Below, one piece after another: positions 46,746-59,400 of a stretch of 64,000 bases of DNA. Origin of the DNA: Chiridota heheva (taxonomy: Eukaryota; Echinodermata; Holothuroidea; Apodida; Chiridotidae); assembly GCA_020152595.1 (NCBI GenBank), contig JAIGNY010003803.1, positions 607,501 through 671,500 on the forward strand, in the 5' to 3' direction. The notes under the pieces are model-generated. The model was not told the DNA's origin. It did no database searches and saw nothing but the letters and a program-made list of their open reading frames with translations. The position numbers and the translations under genes are program-made. The first letter of the stretch is position 1, and each line of letters begins with the position of its first letter.

Positions 46746-47273
46746 CGTCGTACCTGTGTTCTCGTCCGGGTCGTATTAAGCGTTTCGTGATAGCATTTGT
46801 ACTATCATAACCGAATACTCAGGCGACGACCCCGTTATTGTAATTGTGTGTTCAACTCTCTCTCTCTCTCACGTAGCCGCAGGAGGCCTCAATGCAACTA
46901 GTAAGATAACATCTCCCTCTGTATGCCCTACATGCTACGCACTACATGCAGTCATGTAATGGCTATAGCGTATACTACGGTCAGATGTTTATCTGACTAC
47001 AATGCAACGTGCACAAGTCCACGATTGAATAAGTTCTCTTTGAAAGAAATTTAGGAACGAATTTAATGGCTAATAATTTAAGATTAAAAAAAAGACTCAA
47101 AAATAATACAAGCTTTGGACAAGATATTCGGCAGGTGCCAGTTGGGAGCCAGCAGAAATATTGAACATTTTGGATGATGGCCGTTTGGAGGTGCGATTTG
47201 TCGGATGGGAAAAAGAATTCGATGTTGTCTTGCAAACCTTCGAAATTCGAGAACCAACCTGAAGTTAGCGTCA

Positions 47274-47352
47274 GATTCAGATTCAGTCAGCCTCAGATTC
47301 AGATTCAGTCAGCCTCAGATTCAGATTCAGTCAGCCTCAGATTCAGAATCAG
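47274..47352. repeat. 22-bp tandem repeat (cagattcagattcagtcagcct), about 3.5 copies
   Basis: Contiguous near-identical units with an inner 6-bp cagatt periodicity. Confidence 0.9.
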
Positions 47353-48043
47353 ATTCATATTCGGTCAGGCTTAGTGTTTTTACCTAACATGTGAACCGGT
47401 GTAACGTATATACATGTACTTAGATGTGTTCAGTGCAATGCTACCATTAAATGCGGAGTATGTTATTTTCTTTTAGATTTTTTTTTATATCCTTCGATTC
47501 TCCTGGCAATATATATTAACACTAGCGCACAGCAAACAGATTATGATTCCAATTGAATATAATGGGAAAAGACAATAATCAAAGCCAACAGGGATCTGGT
47601 GTCTTCATTAATGCTTCTAAACTAGCTCGTGGACCAACATACCCGCATATACACGTTGGGCCCTAAGATCAGAGGTGTAATTTCATATAGGTTCCATATC
47701 CATTGAAGCAGTCAGGCACACTAAAAAAAAAAAAATTGTAATTTGCAAACTTGAAAGTTTTACCCCTTTCGGAGGTTGAGATCTCGGCGTTTCTGTTTGA
47801 TACACGCCTATAGCCTATACCTTTTATTTTATTCTTTTATTATTTTGGCTACATTTAAATGTGAATAAATAGGGCCAGACACTTAGCTATTACGGTATGA
47901 TGGCAGCACACCCAAATTAAATGAACAGAAACGAAATACCCCGCAAAAAAAAAATCCGAATCTGAGGCAAATATGAATCTGAATATAACTTCAAGTGGGT
48001 ACAAAACTAATCTTATATAACAACCTGCAAACGTAAGTATACA

Positions 48044-48320
48044 ATCTACCTACTGTGGTGTAGCGGTTATCATACCTGTCTACAATCCACGAGGCCCTGG
48101 GTTCAATCCTGGGGTGGGTAGACACGCCAGTGCACCACAACTGGTTACTAAAGGCCGTGGACATTGACTTGGTTGTCGATGTTATGTCTGTCCGTACGTC
48201 GTACCTGTGTTCTCGTCCGGGTCGTATTAAGCGTTTCGTGATAGCATTTGTACTATCATAACCGAATACGCAGGCGACGACCCCGTCATTGTAATTGTGT
48301 GTTCAACTCTCTCTCTCTTT
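48044..48320 (+). mobile_element. Full-length SINE copy, (TC)n-tail type
   Basis: Head atctacctactgtggtgtag with B box ggttcaatcc, body, and tail ctctctctcttt. It carries gcatttgtactatc, the internal variant found with the (TC)n tail. The flank aagtataca at 48035-48043 is repeated at 48321-48329, right after the tail. Confidence 0.93.
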
Positions 48321-48330
48321 AAGTATACAG

Positions 48331-48607
48331 AGGTCTACTAACTGTGGTGTAGCGGTTATCATACCTGTCTACAGACCACGAGGCCCTGGGTTCAAGCCTG
48401 GGTTGGGTAGACACGCCAGTGCACCACAACTGGTTATCAAAGGCCGTGGACATTGACTTGGTTGTCGATGTTATGTCTGTCCGTACGTCGTACCTGTGTT
48501 CTCGTCCGGGTCGTATTAAGCGTTTCGTGATAGCATTGTTACTATCATAAGCGAATACGCAGGCGACGACCCCGTCATTGTAATTGTGTGTTCACTCGTC
48601 GTCGGCG
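48331..48607 (+). mobile_element. Full-length SINE copy, CGTCGTCG-tail type, at the same target site
   Basis: Starts gaggtctactaactgtggtg; B box ggttcaagcc; carries gcattgttactatc and ends cactcgtcgtcggcg. The flanks aagtatacag (48321-48330) and aagtgtacag (48608-48617) form a target duplication with one mismatch. The middle flank is shared with the preceding SINE. Confidence 0.92.
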
Positions 48608-48787
48608 AAGTGTACAGTAGACGACAGTGTTCTTTGGCCTACAAAATGGTAATATCTATCCAGGCTTTTGGGTAGAATAAGAAAAAAAACATTATGCATT
48701 GCAGCATACTCGGAAAGAATCCACAAATAATGATAGATACATAAGAAGAGAACAGCGAATAAAAAGATAATTTAAAATTAGAGAGAG

Positions 48788-48794
48788 AAAAAAA
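48788..48794 (-). terminator. RNA polymerase III terminator (T7) of tRNA-Thr
   Basis: Seven A on the plus strand (T7 on the transcribed sense), 3 nt past the tRNA 3' end. A run of four or more T is the normal pol III stop. Confidence 0.9.
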
Positions 48795-48797
48795 TGA

Positions 48798-48869
48798 GGC
48801 ACCGCCCGGATTTGAACCGGGGATCTCCTGTTTACTAGACAGGCGCTTTAACCGCTAAGCCACGGCGCC
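48798..48869 (-). tRNA. tRNA-Thr (anticodon AGT)
   Basis: A 72-nt intronless cloverleaf on the minus strand: acceptor GGCGCCG with CGGTGCC, D arm GCTT-AGCGGTTA-AAGC, anticodon arm CCTGT-CTAGTAA-ACAGG with U33 and anticodon AGT, variable AGATC, T arm CCCGG-TTCAAAT-CCGGG. The A box (TGGCTTAGCGG) and B box (GGTTCAAATCC) are intact and a T-run terminator follows. Decodes ACU (and ACC after A-to-I editing of the wobble base). It lies about 850 bp upstream of LONP1 in opposite orientation. Confidence 0.96.
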
Positions 48870-49421
48870 GCTGATCAGCGCGCTTTTAATTAATACATTA
48901 GAATGAAATTTAATAGCCCCAGATAAAAAAATAAAAAAATCTTTACATAAGCAAATCATAAGCAAATCATACGCAACTCATGACTTTTTGGAAATATATT
49001 GAGTCAACCAATTAAAGTCTTTTGATATCTTACTATTTCGGTGACTAATTTTGACATTCAAATCTAAACTTGATAAGCATGCCTACTGTAAAGTGTAGGT
49101 AAGGCTACATACTGTAACGTAACGTTACATAATGGATTACTACTTGATAGCCTATGCAGGATTAAGGCTTTAAAATGTTGCTTTTAAATTGTAGAATATA
49201 TTATAATGTGCAAATTTGGTATGAAATTTTAATAATTATATATAATTTAGGATACTAAGTAAAGATTGGTTTAGATAACAAACAAATAAATTCCTTAAAA
49301 TTTCAATAATGATTTAACAAGATGTGAAGTTGCATCATTATTTAGCAATTCATTTTTCAGTACAGTACATACATACAAGACTCAGCTACTACGCAGCCAC
49401 ACTGCAGTAGGCTACATCGTA

Positions 49422-49439
49422 CACTTGCGCGTGCAAGTG
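49422..49439. promoter_or_regulatory. CpG-containing palindrome upstream of LONP1
   Basis: cacttgcgcgtgcaagtg, 7-bp arms around gcgt, 279 bp before the LONP1 ATG. Its core TGCGCGTGC partly resembles an NRF-1 site (consensus YGCGCAYGCGCR) with at least two mismatches. A regulatory role is speculative. Confidence 0.25.
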
Positions 49440-49717
49440 CTGTAGGCTGAGAAGTATGCATGCTACAGTGCTAGGGGCTAGTATAAACTTCTGAACTTAA
49501 CTGTACTGTCTGACTGTACAAGTTTGGTACAATCTGAGTACGTAGCCTACCTAGCCTAGCCTACGTCAGTACGCACTGTGAAACAACTTGACCACAAAAT
49601 AAGTAGGCGTAGGCCCTAGTCTTTTGTTTTGAACTTCAAGGACTGCAAGGAAAATGCTATTTTATTTTTAACATACACTTAAAAGTTATCGGTGTAATCA
49701 TTTTCATCCACTGTAAA

Positions 49718-50407
49718 ATGTTTCGCTTGCTTTCCTGTCGAGTGAGTGAAGTAGCCTCCTCGGAGGTGTCGGGGACACGGAATCTGCTTTCACGCTGGCG
49801 ATCAGAATTCGGACACTTTCGAAATGTTCCCCATCGGACGAGCACAGGAATAGAAAAGTCTTCTCTCGTGGTGGGAAAATCATCTAAAAATATTACTTTA
49901 GATGTAGGCCCAAGCCTAGGTCTAGATGAAAGGTTGCGTTTGGCTTCTGTTTGTGCAGTTGCTAACGTTAGACATCATTCAACTTTTTCTGTTGGGTTTA
50001 ACGTTACGCCTAACGTTAGGGCAATGAACAGAGACCGCAGTCAGTCATCATTCTCATGTTTAAATTCAGAATTTTTGAAGCCATACCATAACTACCTCTG
50101 TGACATTCAACCTTCCCAAAACTATATTTGGAAATGGAGTGGTGACAATGGTAATCAAGGCGCATCATCAGGGAATTCAGGTGAAAGTAACCAAAATGGT
50201 AATCAAGGCAATGGTGGTGGCCAGAGTGATGGAACTGGTGGAGAGAACGGCAATGGGATGGGTGGAGGAGAACTACCATACGCACAGCAGCTTCCTAACG
50301 TTACTGTATCATTAACTCCCATTACAGTCCCAGAAACATTTTCTCCAGTTCCTGTCATAGCCGTTCCAAGAAATCCGGTTTTTCCAAAATTTATAAAGAT
50401 TATAGAG
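49718..50407 (+). CDS. LONP1: LONP1 exon 1: presequence, linker, start of N domain
   Basis: 230 codons. Residues 1-45 have many Arg/Ser residues, consistent with mitochondrial import. Residues 141-185 are nearly all G, N, S, Q and E. The N domain begins [18 protein letters not shown], the family's P-x-R-N-P-x-F-P motif. Donor GAG|gtaagt, phase 0. Confidence 0.93.
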
Positions 50408-53400
50408 GTAAGTAACCTAAAGTTATTGTAAATAACAATACTGAAATTTTGGTACCCCAAATTTTTAGGGTATTAGATTTTGAGTAAGTGTTAAATCCCA
50501 TATGTGACTTTTGCTTTAGTGTGCATTTGAAATATTCAATATGCAATTTCTGGACCTACTGTACATTGTACCCCAATGAGCAGATGTTATAACTGTACTA
50601 CAGTCAGGTTGGCTACTGCATCAACAGATTTGTTTCCAATTTTATCATAATAATGATTTCTTGAGAGTGAAGTGAAATTTTTTTCAAGCGCTTTAATATA
50701 TTGTTATGAACCAAGTCAGCTCAGAAAAAAACAAAAAAAACACTGAACACCAGGAGGGAAACTCTAATCTCAGATCTCTGATGTTTATTAAAAACAAATC
50801 TCAACAATAACTCCAACAGTGCATACAATCTTACTTTTCTATGCCTTCTTCCACAAGTATGGGAGAGTAATTCTGTTATTGCTTACACTTAAACCTAACT
50901 CTGAACTGATGAGAGCTGGCTGATTTTTCTTGGTGTTGGGTTGTGCAAGCTGGCAGCTGAGATCCTATTGCCTTAGCCTAGCCTAATCTTATAGATTTAG
51001 GCTGGCTAGGCTTCTGACTGGTCACTGCAGCTGTCAGCCCACACTCCTCAACACGCACTAAAAACAGACATGTGAATCTGGTGTAAAATGAAATACTCTT
51101 AATGTGAGGTCGTGCAGGCTGGCAGCCGAGATCTCATCGCCTTAGCCAAACCTATTAGGCTGGTCAGGCTTCTGTATGGTCAATACAGCTGCCAGTTTAA
51201 ACTCCTCAAGCTCAGAACTCTTAAGTGCTGACTGTTCAGGCTGCTGCCCAAGTACAACTCACTGATTCCTACTGAACCACATCAACTATGACCAATAGAA
51301 TTTGAATAGATTGCCTAACTGTTCAACTCATTTGCATGCTTGATCTTCAACAAGAACCCAAAAGAAATGTAAATTAGGGAATGTGACCAGAAATTCCCTC
51401 TTTGTATAACCTAGAATTGTCTTCAACTACTCTATCACCATAGCCATTAACAAGAAATAAGATACTTGATTACATAGCATTATCACTGCCTTGTATTAAA
51501 CACAGATGAACTTCAAGTGACTTTAAGAACCAGGATGGGGAAGCTATGGGCGCAACTTGGGTACAAAGAAAATAAACCAGGTCATTACAATATTACCAGT
51601 ACTGTAAATCCTAGCAGCACAATACTACTGTACAAGTGAGAACTTTGAGATTCTTTCATTGGGTTACATTTCCAATTTTCCATGGTTCTGGCACACTTTG
51701 CCTGTTCATGTCTTTGTTTTTGTTTTTCTTCTCTTGTTAGATAACCAATAAAACACTGATGGACATCATAAGAAGGAAGATTCGTCTTGCCCAACCGTAT
51801 GCCGGAGTTTTCATGAGAAAAGACGATCAGTATGAAATGTTTTGTTTGAAAGCTTGATATTTTAATAATTTGTATGCAAATTTATCAATGTTGATTATTG
51901 AAGCTTTATTTTCAAAGATTGAATGGATTTTAAGCTTTCTGTTTGACTTTGCTCAAAAAACTGCTATTGTACTTTACTATAACAATCAATGAAATTTGTC
52001 ATATAAGATGGACTTGCTTGACCACTGAACTAATATAAGATGGACTTGCTTGACCACTGAACTAATATAAGATGGACTTGCTTGACCACTGAACTAATCC
52101 TTCAAGTACTTACATCTTTTTTAGAGAAGAAGCTGATCTTGTCCAGAAATTGGACGACATCTACAAGGTTGGAACATTTGTCCAGATTCATGAGATGCAG
52201 GACATGGGAGATCGTTTGCGTATGATTGTCATGGGTCACAGGAGGTAGGTGTGAACGAACGCCAGTTTATTTTCACCTCTTTCGTTGTGGTGTGCTTGTT
52301 ATTGGGTATAAGGATTATAATGTTGGATACAGCAAAAGTTAGGATTGCCATTCTTGGGTTACGAGTGGCTGAATGATATCTGTATGAAGAATATTTATCC
52401 AATATATATTTTGAATAAATTTAGTTTTGTATAAATTGATCTTGAATTCAAGTTTTAGAATAATACAGACGTGTAGCCAGTGGGGGTACAGGAGGGGTTT
52501 AGGGGGGAACAGACATAGGTCTGTGCCCCTTGCATAAAGTCAAACAAAAAATACAGTATGTAAAAAGGGTTGATCGAGAATCTGCCTAAGTGCCCCCTTT
52601 TAAAGCGTCTGTGCTCCTTTGAGAAACGTACTGGCTTAATATCCTGTATTTGGGCTTTGAGGGGTGTGTAACCCACATCCTGGCTACGGGCCTGGATTCA
52701 TATTCTGTATTTGGGCTTTATATGGGGTGAGTAACTCACATCCTGGCTACGGGCCTGGATGAATATTCTGTATTTGGGCTTTATATGTGTGAGTAACTCA
52801 TGTCTCGGCTACAGGCCTGGATTAATATGCTGTATTTGGGCTTTATATGGAGAGAGTAACCCACATCCTGGCCACTGGCCTGGATTAATATCCTGTATTT
52901 GGGCTTTACATGGGGTAAGTAACCTGTAACCAGATCTTTTTCAGTGTTCCTAATTGTGAGTGTACTTACACTGTACACTAGGACCACCCCCCCCCCCCGG
53001 CCCCCCATATAGTAATTTTGCAATTAGCGAATTGTAACAGCACTAATTTTTGTCTCAATTTTGCTTTCAGGATACAGTTGACGTCAGTAGTAGACAACAA
53101 GGAGGTCTTATTCCCTGCCATGCCACAGTTCTCCACAGATCCTGAGAGTGGTGAAAAGGAAAGTGCTTCAGAAGTGCAGGAAAGTGCATCAGAAACGCAG
53201 AAAAGTGCATCAGAAACAGCAGAAATGCAGGAAAGTGCATCAGAAACAGCAGAAGCAAAGGAAAGTGCAAAGGAGGAAAAGGAAGCGAATAGCGGCACTA
53301 CCATGGAATCAATTCCAACTGAAGTGCTAATGGTTGAAGTTGAAAATATCAAACATATCCCATTTGAGAGAACAGAGGAAGTCAAGGTATTATTTCTTGC

Positions 53401-56400
53401 TGGTTTTCATGGAAGTCAAAAGTGCATTTTGTTGGGAAATATTTCCCTCATGGAAGTAATTTATCTTTACCATTTGTTCGTCTGTTTGTCCACATACATT
53501 GTCCGTCCCACCTCTTGCATTGTTCAGCTACTAGGGAACAATAGATTTTAGCCCTCGAAAGGAATTCCAACTATTTCTATGAAAAGGAATTTATATAAAG
53601 GTAAATCTTGCTTTGAAATAACTTGGAACAAATGCATCATAGCAAGTAACTGGGATGAAAAAAAAAGTTGAATAATAGAGTTGACCACTGAATGGAATTT
53701 ATATGAATTATAATGAAGTGTCTTGGGAATGAATAGGGAAAGCACAATAAGTCTTTGCTTGAATAGAGTGGAAACAAAATAGACTTCTGATAAACTCCAA
53801 ATTAATTGACAATAAATTTTCATTCTGATTTGGTAGATAGATCAGTTTTATCTGGTTTATGAGGGAAAAAAGTTGAGCATTTTTTTTATTGGGAGTGTCA
53901 GATTTAAGTTATGGTTAAGTTATGGGAGGGGGAGCTGTGTTGCAATGGAGTAAGTGAAGATTATAGTGAAGTTTATATTGACAATTGAAATGATTAGTTG
54001 GGTAAGAGTGTATTTGGTAGATAAGGGGATGGCAAAAGGTGGGTTGGCGAAGTAGGTAAAACAGTAATGGAAGGTGAATGGGGCATGTTGGGGAATAGAG
54101 GATGGTAGGGGAATGGAGGATGGAAGATCAATGGAGGATGGCAGGTGAAGGGGGGTTGGCAGGTGAAGTTATTGGCAGATAAAGGGGGTTTGCAGGTGAA
54201 AGTGGGATGTTGGGTTGATAGTTTTAACATCTAAGTGATGGAATGGGAGGAAAGAATGTCAGATGGAAGATGGCATAATGATCGATACATGTAGATGTAA
54301 GAATTGGGGTGCAGGTGGAATGGCATGGGGGACTGGATGGAATGAAATATGGGACAGGGATAAGATGGCATGTGGGACAGGGTGACATGTGGAACAGGTT
54401 GACATGTGGAACAGGGTGCCAAGGAATGTGGGATAGGATGTTATGGCATCTAGGGCAGTTAGGGATGGCATGGCATATGAAACAAGGTGGTATCATGGCA
54501 TTTATGACAGTCTTGGATGGCATGTGGGATGAGGTGCGATTGCATGGGTACAGGGTGGGATGACATTGGGGACAGGGTGGCATGGCATCTGAGTTGGGAT
54601 GGCATGTTATGGAAGGCATTTGGATTTCAGGTGGGATGGCATGTGGGATAGTATGAAATGGCCTGTGGGACAGGGTTGGACAGCACTTGGAGCAAGGAGG
54701 GATGGCATGTGGAACAGGGTGGAATGGTATGTGGTACGGTGCGTGGTGGTATGGCGCGTGGTGGCACAGCGCTTGGTGGCACGGCATGTGGTGGCGCAGG
54801 GTGGCACGCGGCGTGGTGGCACAGCGCATGGTGGCACGGTGCCACGGCGGGATGGATGACATGTGGAACTGGGTGGCAAGTCATATGGTTGGATGTCATC
54901 TTGATTGCACATGAGATGACTGATGTATGGGTCATGTGGTGGAATGGCATCTGAATTTTCATGTATGATTACTTGTAGGGAGGGAAGTTGCATGGTATGA
55001 CATGTGAAACAGAGGGTGAGATGGAAGGTGTAACAGAACCTGGAAAGCATGCTATTAGCGGCAATGGGATTTTTATCGTTTGCTATGTCTGGTTTCATGG
55101 TGTGGTGCAAACTTTGGCATGAGAACCCCCCTTCTCCCTTTCAAAACCCAAATCTCTGGCTAAGCTACTGATGAGTGGAAAAATTAATATTGATTTGCTT
55201 TTTTTTACATTAGTACTTCTTTGAAAAATCATTCAAAAGGCTGATATGAGCTAAAAAAAAAAGAACAACATCCAATTACAGTGTGTGAAATCTTCTTTTT
55301 TTTTAAGAAATGAGCTTTTTCAACCATCAAAGCTCTTGATTCGATTCACTCAATGAGTAAATACAAAATTTTGTTGCAGAAAACACTTGGAGATTGTTGT
55401 GAAATGTGTTAGATCTTAATTCAAAAAGTGAGGTACAAGTGTAGTTTTATTTTGTGTCCTTTAAGATTGCTTGTTTTTCTTTTACATAGGCCTTGACTGC
55501 AGAAGTTGTGAAAACAATCCGTGATATCATTGCCCTGAATCCCTTGTACAGGTAAGTCTGCAGAAACAAAAACAAAATTTATAAGTAGAGGCAGTTCATT
55601 GGCCAATGGAGGACATGCAACGTTTAATGTTTGCTTGAATACATTACAGATTGTTGTTAAGTGGTCAGTCATATTTAGAAGTTTCAAAAACAAATTTTCT
55701 TCAATATTTGATAATTGTTATGTTTTCATTTGAAATATGTCTTTTCTTGAGACAATTGAGAAAGTTCTTTCGTCAGGTGCTATTGTACCCTCCAATTGGG
55801 CTACCATGTCCCAAACCAGGTATAACTGCATCATACTTTGCATTGATAACCAGAACTGGCTATTATATCCCTTTGTTGATATCAAATATATCCCCATTGG
55901 GATATCAATCCAAATATTTCTGTGTTTAGAAAATGAATAATCCAAATGAGCTTGTGCCCAAATATGGGGCTTTCCGTTCTGCACCAAGTCATTAATATTT
56001 ATTGGGAAGGTTTTTTTCATGTCACCAGGGACTAGCCATATCCATTGAAGCATTGCAAAATTGGTGAATGCAGGTGGCAATTTTGTAAATGAAATTGTTT
56101 ATGATGAAGGTTTAATAGTTTTTGTAATACTTATTTTGTGTGAAAGTGCAAAATATTGTTTATCGTGTATATTTATTTTGTATTTGCTATGTGTTTTATA
56201 TATTTCATTCATGTATACATTTATGCAGGTTAATTTTGAAGTCTGAATGAATGATGACAGTACTGATTTGGGATATCATATATTGATTTGGGATATCATA
56301 CCCCAATGGGGATATTTCAGATGATATTCTTCTTTGGCAGATATCCTGTATACTGTAGTACAGTTAGGAATATTTTCAAGTTTCCATTTCTAACTCCATC

Positions 56401-59400
56401 TTTGCTATTTTTCAGAGAGTCAGTTGCCCAGATGATCCAAGCCGGGCAGAGGGTCATCGACAATCCAGTATATCTCAGTGATCTTGGTAACTTTAACCTT
56501 CATTTCAAAATATAGGTCTAAATCTCTCGGGCACATCTTGACCATCATTGTCCTGATGCCGCTACACCTCATCAACCATCCATACCATAATTAGTCTCAT
56601 TATACAAATGAATTTATTCAAAAAATTTCCCCACAAGTTAAAAGACATTTCAAAATGAAATGTAACAAATCAACTATGGTGAACTTTTACTTTGCTGAGC
56701 TGTTGTAAGTTTACAATTCTTAAGTGGGTGCTCATGTACAGGGTTCTGTAGAACATAGCTGTGGAAATTTTAGAAATTATGCTCACAAATGCAAGTGTTT
56801 TTCATGAAAATGTATCTTCTCATTCCCTTTTTGGTTGTGGACGACGGTCACCTCTTTTCAACATTTTGTAAGGACTTATACCATATTCCATACTAAAGTC
56901 TGTTTGCAAAATGGACTCTCACCCCAAATCAAATCCTCCTATTGTTGTTTTTTAAATTGTGGTCAACATGGCCATCCAATTGATGGTGCAGTATTTCTTC
57001 ACAAAAGTAATAGATATTCTTATGCTGCATTGTATTTGGAGAAGGGTTTATATATATGGCTAGTCATGCTGTCATTGGATGGCCATATTCGGTGATGGCC
57101 ATTTTCAATGATTGACATCGCTCCTCCTAGGTGTCATATCTTTATCAGGTCCAGTTATAGTTAATGATGATTTAGGAAAGCAAAAATTATGTACAGAAAA
57201 ATATATCTGACATGTATGGCTTTAACTGTTAAAGTGCCATTAAATAAAAACAAACAATAAATATGTAGATTAAATTTAAAACAATGTAACATTTTGATAT
57301 TTTGATTGTAATAGTTGGCCAACAGCTCATGCTGAAATATGTGTGTCATATGCATACATATCCAAATATCATGCAGTTCATCCCACAACTACAAAATATG
57401 GAGGGAGTAGTATTTTCTCCCTCTGCTGTTTTTTGTAAGCTTAGAAAAATATCCTGATAAAAGGAAGACAAGATTAAGCATCGAAAATTTGTGGTTTGCT
57501 GGAAAGAGAAATTGGTGACCGGTTTTCAATAATCCTCCTGAATTATGTTATCATTTCCCCCTAAAATATACATTTTCCCTGAACCATGTTTGGGAAGTTT
57601 CAAGGTTCTCCAGATTTGGTCTTATGTCACTCTTGCATTCATACTTGTTGTCACTCTTGCATTCATACCTGATGTCACTCTTGCATTCATACCTGATGTC
57701 ACTCTTGCATTCATACTTGATACAGTTGTAAAAGTACTTATATACGAGTCATTTCAATGACATGTGTTCGAATCCCACTGCTGTCACCACTTACAAGAAG
57801 GTGTAGCCGGCAGAAAAAGAAGGATGCAAGACATGAAAAGCTGTGAGATAACATGAAATATATTCTGGCTGATATAATTACTTCTTATAGTCTTTATTCT
57901 TTCTGTGGGTCATAGGTGCTGCATTAACAGGTGCTGAGGCACATGAACTACAAGAAGTTCTTGAAGAAACTGATGTGAGTATTCTTATGGGGTTAAAAAT
58001 CCTCTGACAGAACAATAATGATAACATATAGATTTATACAGCGCTTCTTGCTAAGGCCTTAAAGCTCTGAACCTTTTGTTCAGTCGTCTCACAAACTGAA
58101 AACTTTCTCAAGTTCCCAGGGACTTCTCAATTGCACAACCCTCACAGCGGAGCAGTCATTAAACTGATCAGGTATTATTATCCTGCTCCGATCCCTCGTG
58201 ATGAGCACCATGGCAACAGGTTACATTTTTAAAGTCGTTGGTATGACCTAGAACGAACCCATGACTTACAGGCTGAAAAGCCGGTGGTCTACCAATTAAG
58301 CTAAACATTGTCTGTAGTGATGGTTTCCTGTGGAAAATAATGGTTAGAGGTTTAATAGGATATGATTATTTATAATTCACACCTTACAACCTAAGGTATT
58401 ACACTGTAATTAACCTCACTGAGTTCGTTGATTGACAGCTTTTTTAACCAATCATCGCATGAATTTGCCTAGCAACAAAATCTGCGTAACCAGAAAATCT
58501 GCAAAAATCCTACATGGTACTGGTACAGTGCATCTAGATAGCATCACGCGCTGATGCAGTCAATGCAATATACTGCACAAAATGAATTTTTGCACACACA
58601 GACTGAGTGACGACAAGATGTTGGACAAAAATTGCACCTGCGTGCTTTGTAAATCCAATTCTCATTATTCAGAATGGTTGCCAAACAGAATTTTGTTTAT
58701 TCCTTTTGCTAAAAAACTTGATCCATAGAAGTGCCATAAAGGGATCAGAACTTGCTGCAGGCGACATGAACATTTAAATGTCAATGTGTTGGTCATGCAT
58801 GATTGTGGATTTGCGGTTTGTTTGTTATGGTAGGTGTGTCCTATTTCCGTACTTTGGTGAATTACTGTCATGGTGACAGACTTGTCTCAGAACGTCTTGA
58901 TTGTAAAGTTACACTTCCTGTATTTTCTTCTATCTTGATCTGGATATTAGCTTGTGCAATTACTTTTTTGCATTTCTAGCAAAAGCAAGATCAGAAATAA
59001 GGAATTTGACTATAATATCCACTGAAAAGAGACGACAGGAAATTGAATTTGTCTTAAACCTTCATTAACCAGTTGATATTGTCGTTCATTTGCAGATTCC
59101 CAAGCGGTTACTACTAGCCTTGAACTTGTTGAAGAAGGAGTATCAATTAAGCAAGCTACAACAGCGACTTGGAAAGGAGGTACTGTACAGAGGGTACTGG
59201 TTCACCTTATATATCAAACCTGTGGGCGGGATATGTAAAACATGCTAGCAAGCATGGCATAGGTCATGGATGTAGACTTCAGAATAAACAATCCCTATTA
59301 TCAAGATGTGAATAAAGGCCCCTGTTTATTCATTTTTTAATTCCATTGCCATTTTGCAATGATACAATTCTGGTTTGGCCAAGTGTGTTGGCACTCGAAA

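Larger units (their letters stand above)
45411..46870 (+). mobile_element. SINE copy with 11-bp target duplication, split by a hAT element
   Basis: The SINE halves are 45411-45572 and 46754-46870 (279 nt together): tRNA-like head, body and (TC)n tail. Perfect 11-bp duplications acgtagccgca flank the whole at 45400-45410 and 46871-46881. The interruption is exactly the hAT element at 45573-46745 plus one 8-bp duplication, so the order of events is readable: SINE first, hAT second. Confidence 0.95.

Noticed and set aside
54224-55110. Histidine/proline/cysteine-rich antisense ORFs
   Set aside because: They read through the degenerate ggcatgtgggacaggg repeat in LONP1 intron 4.
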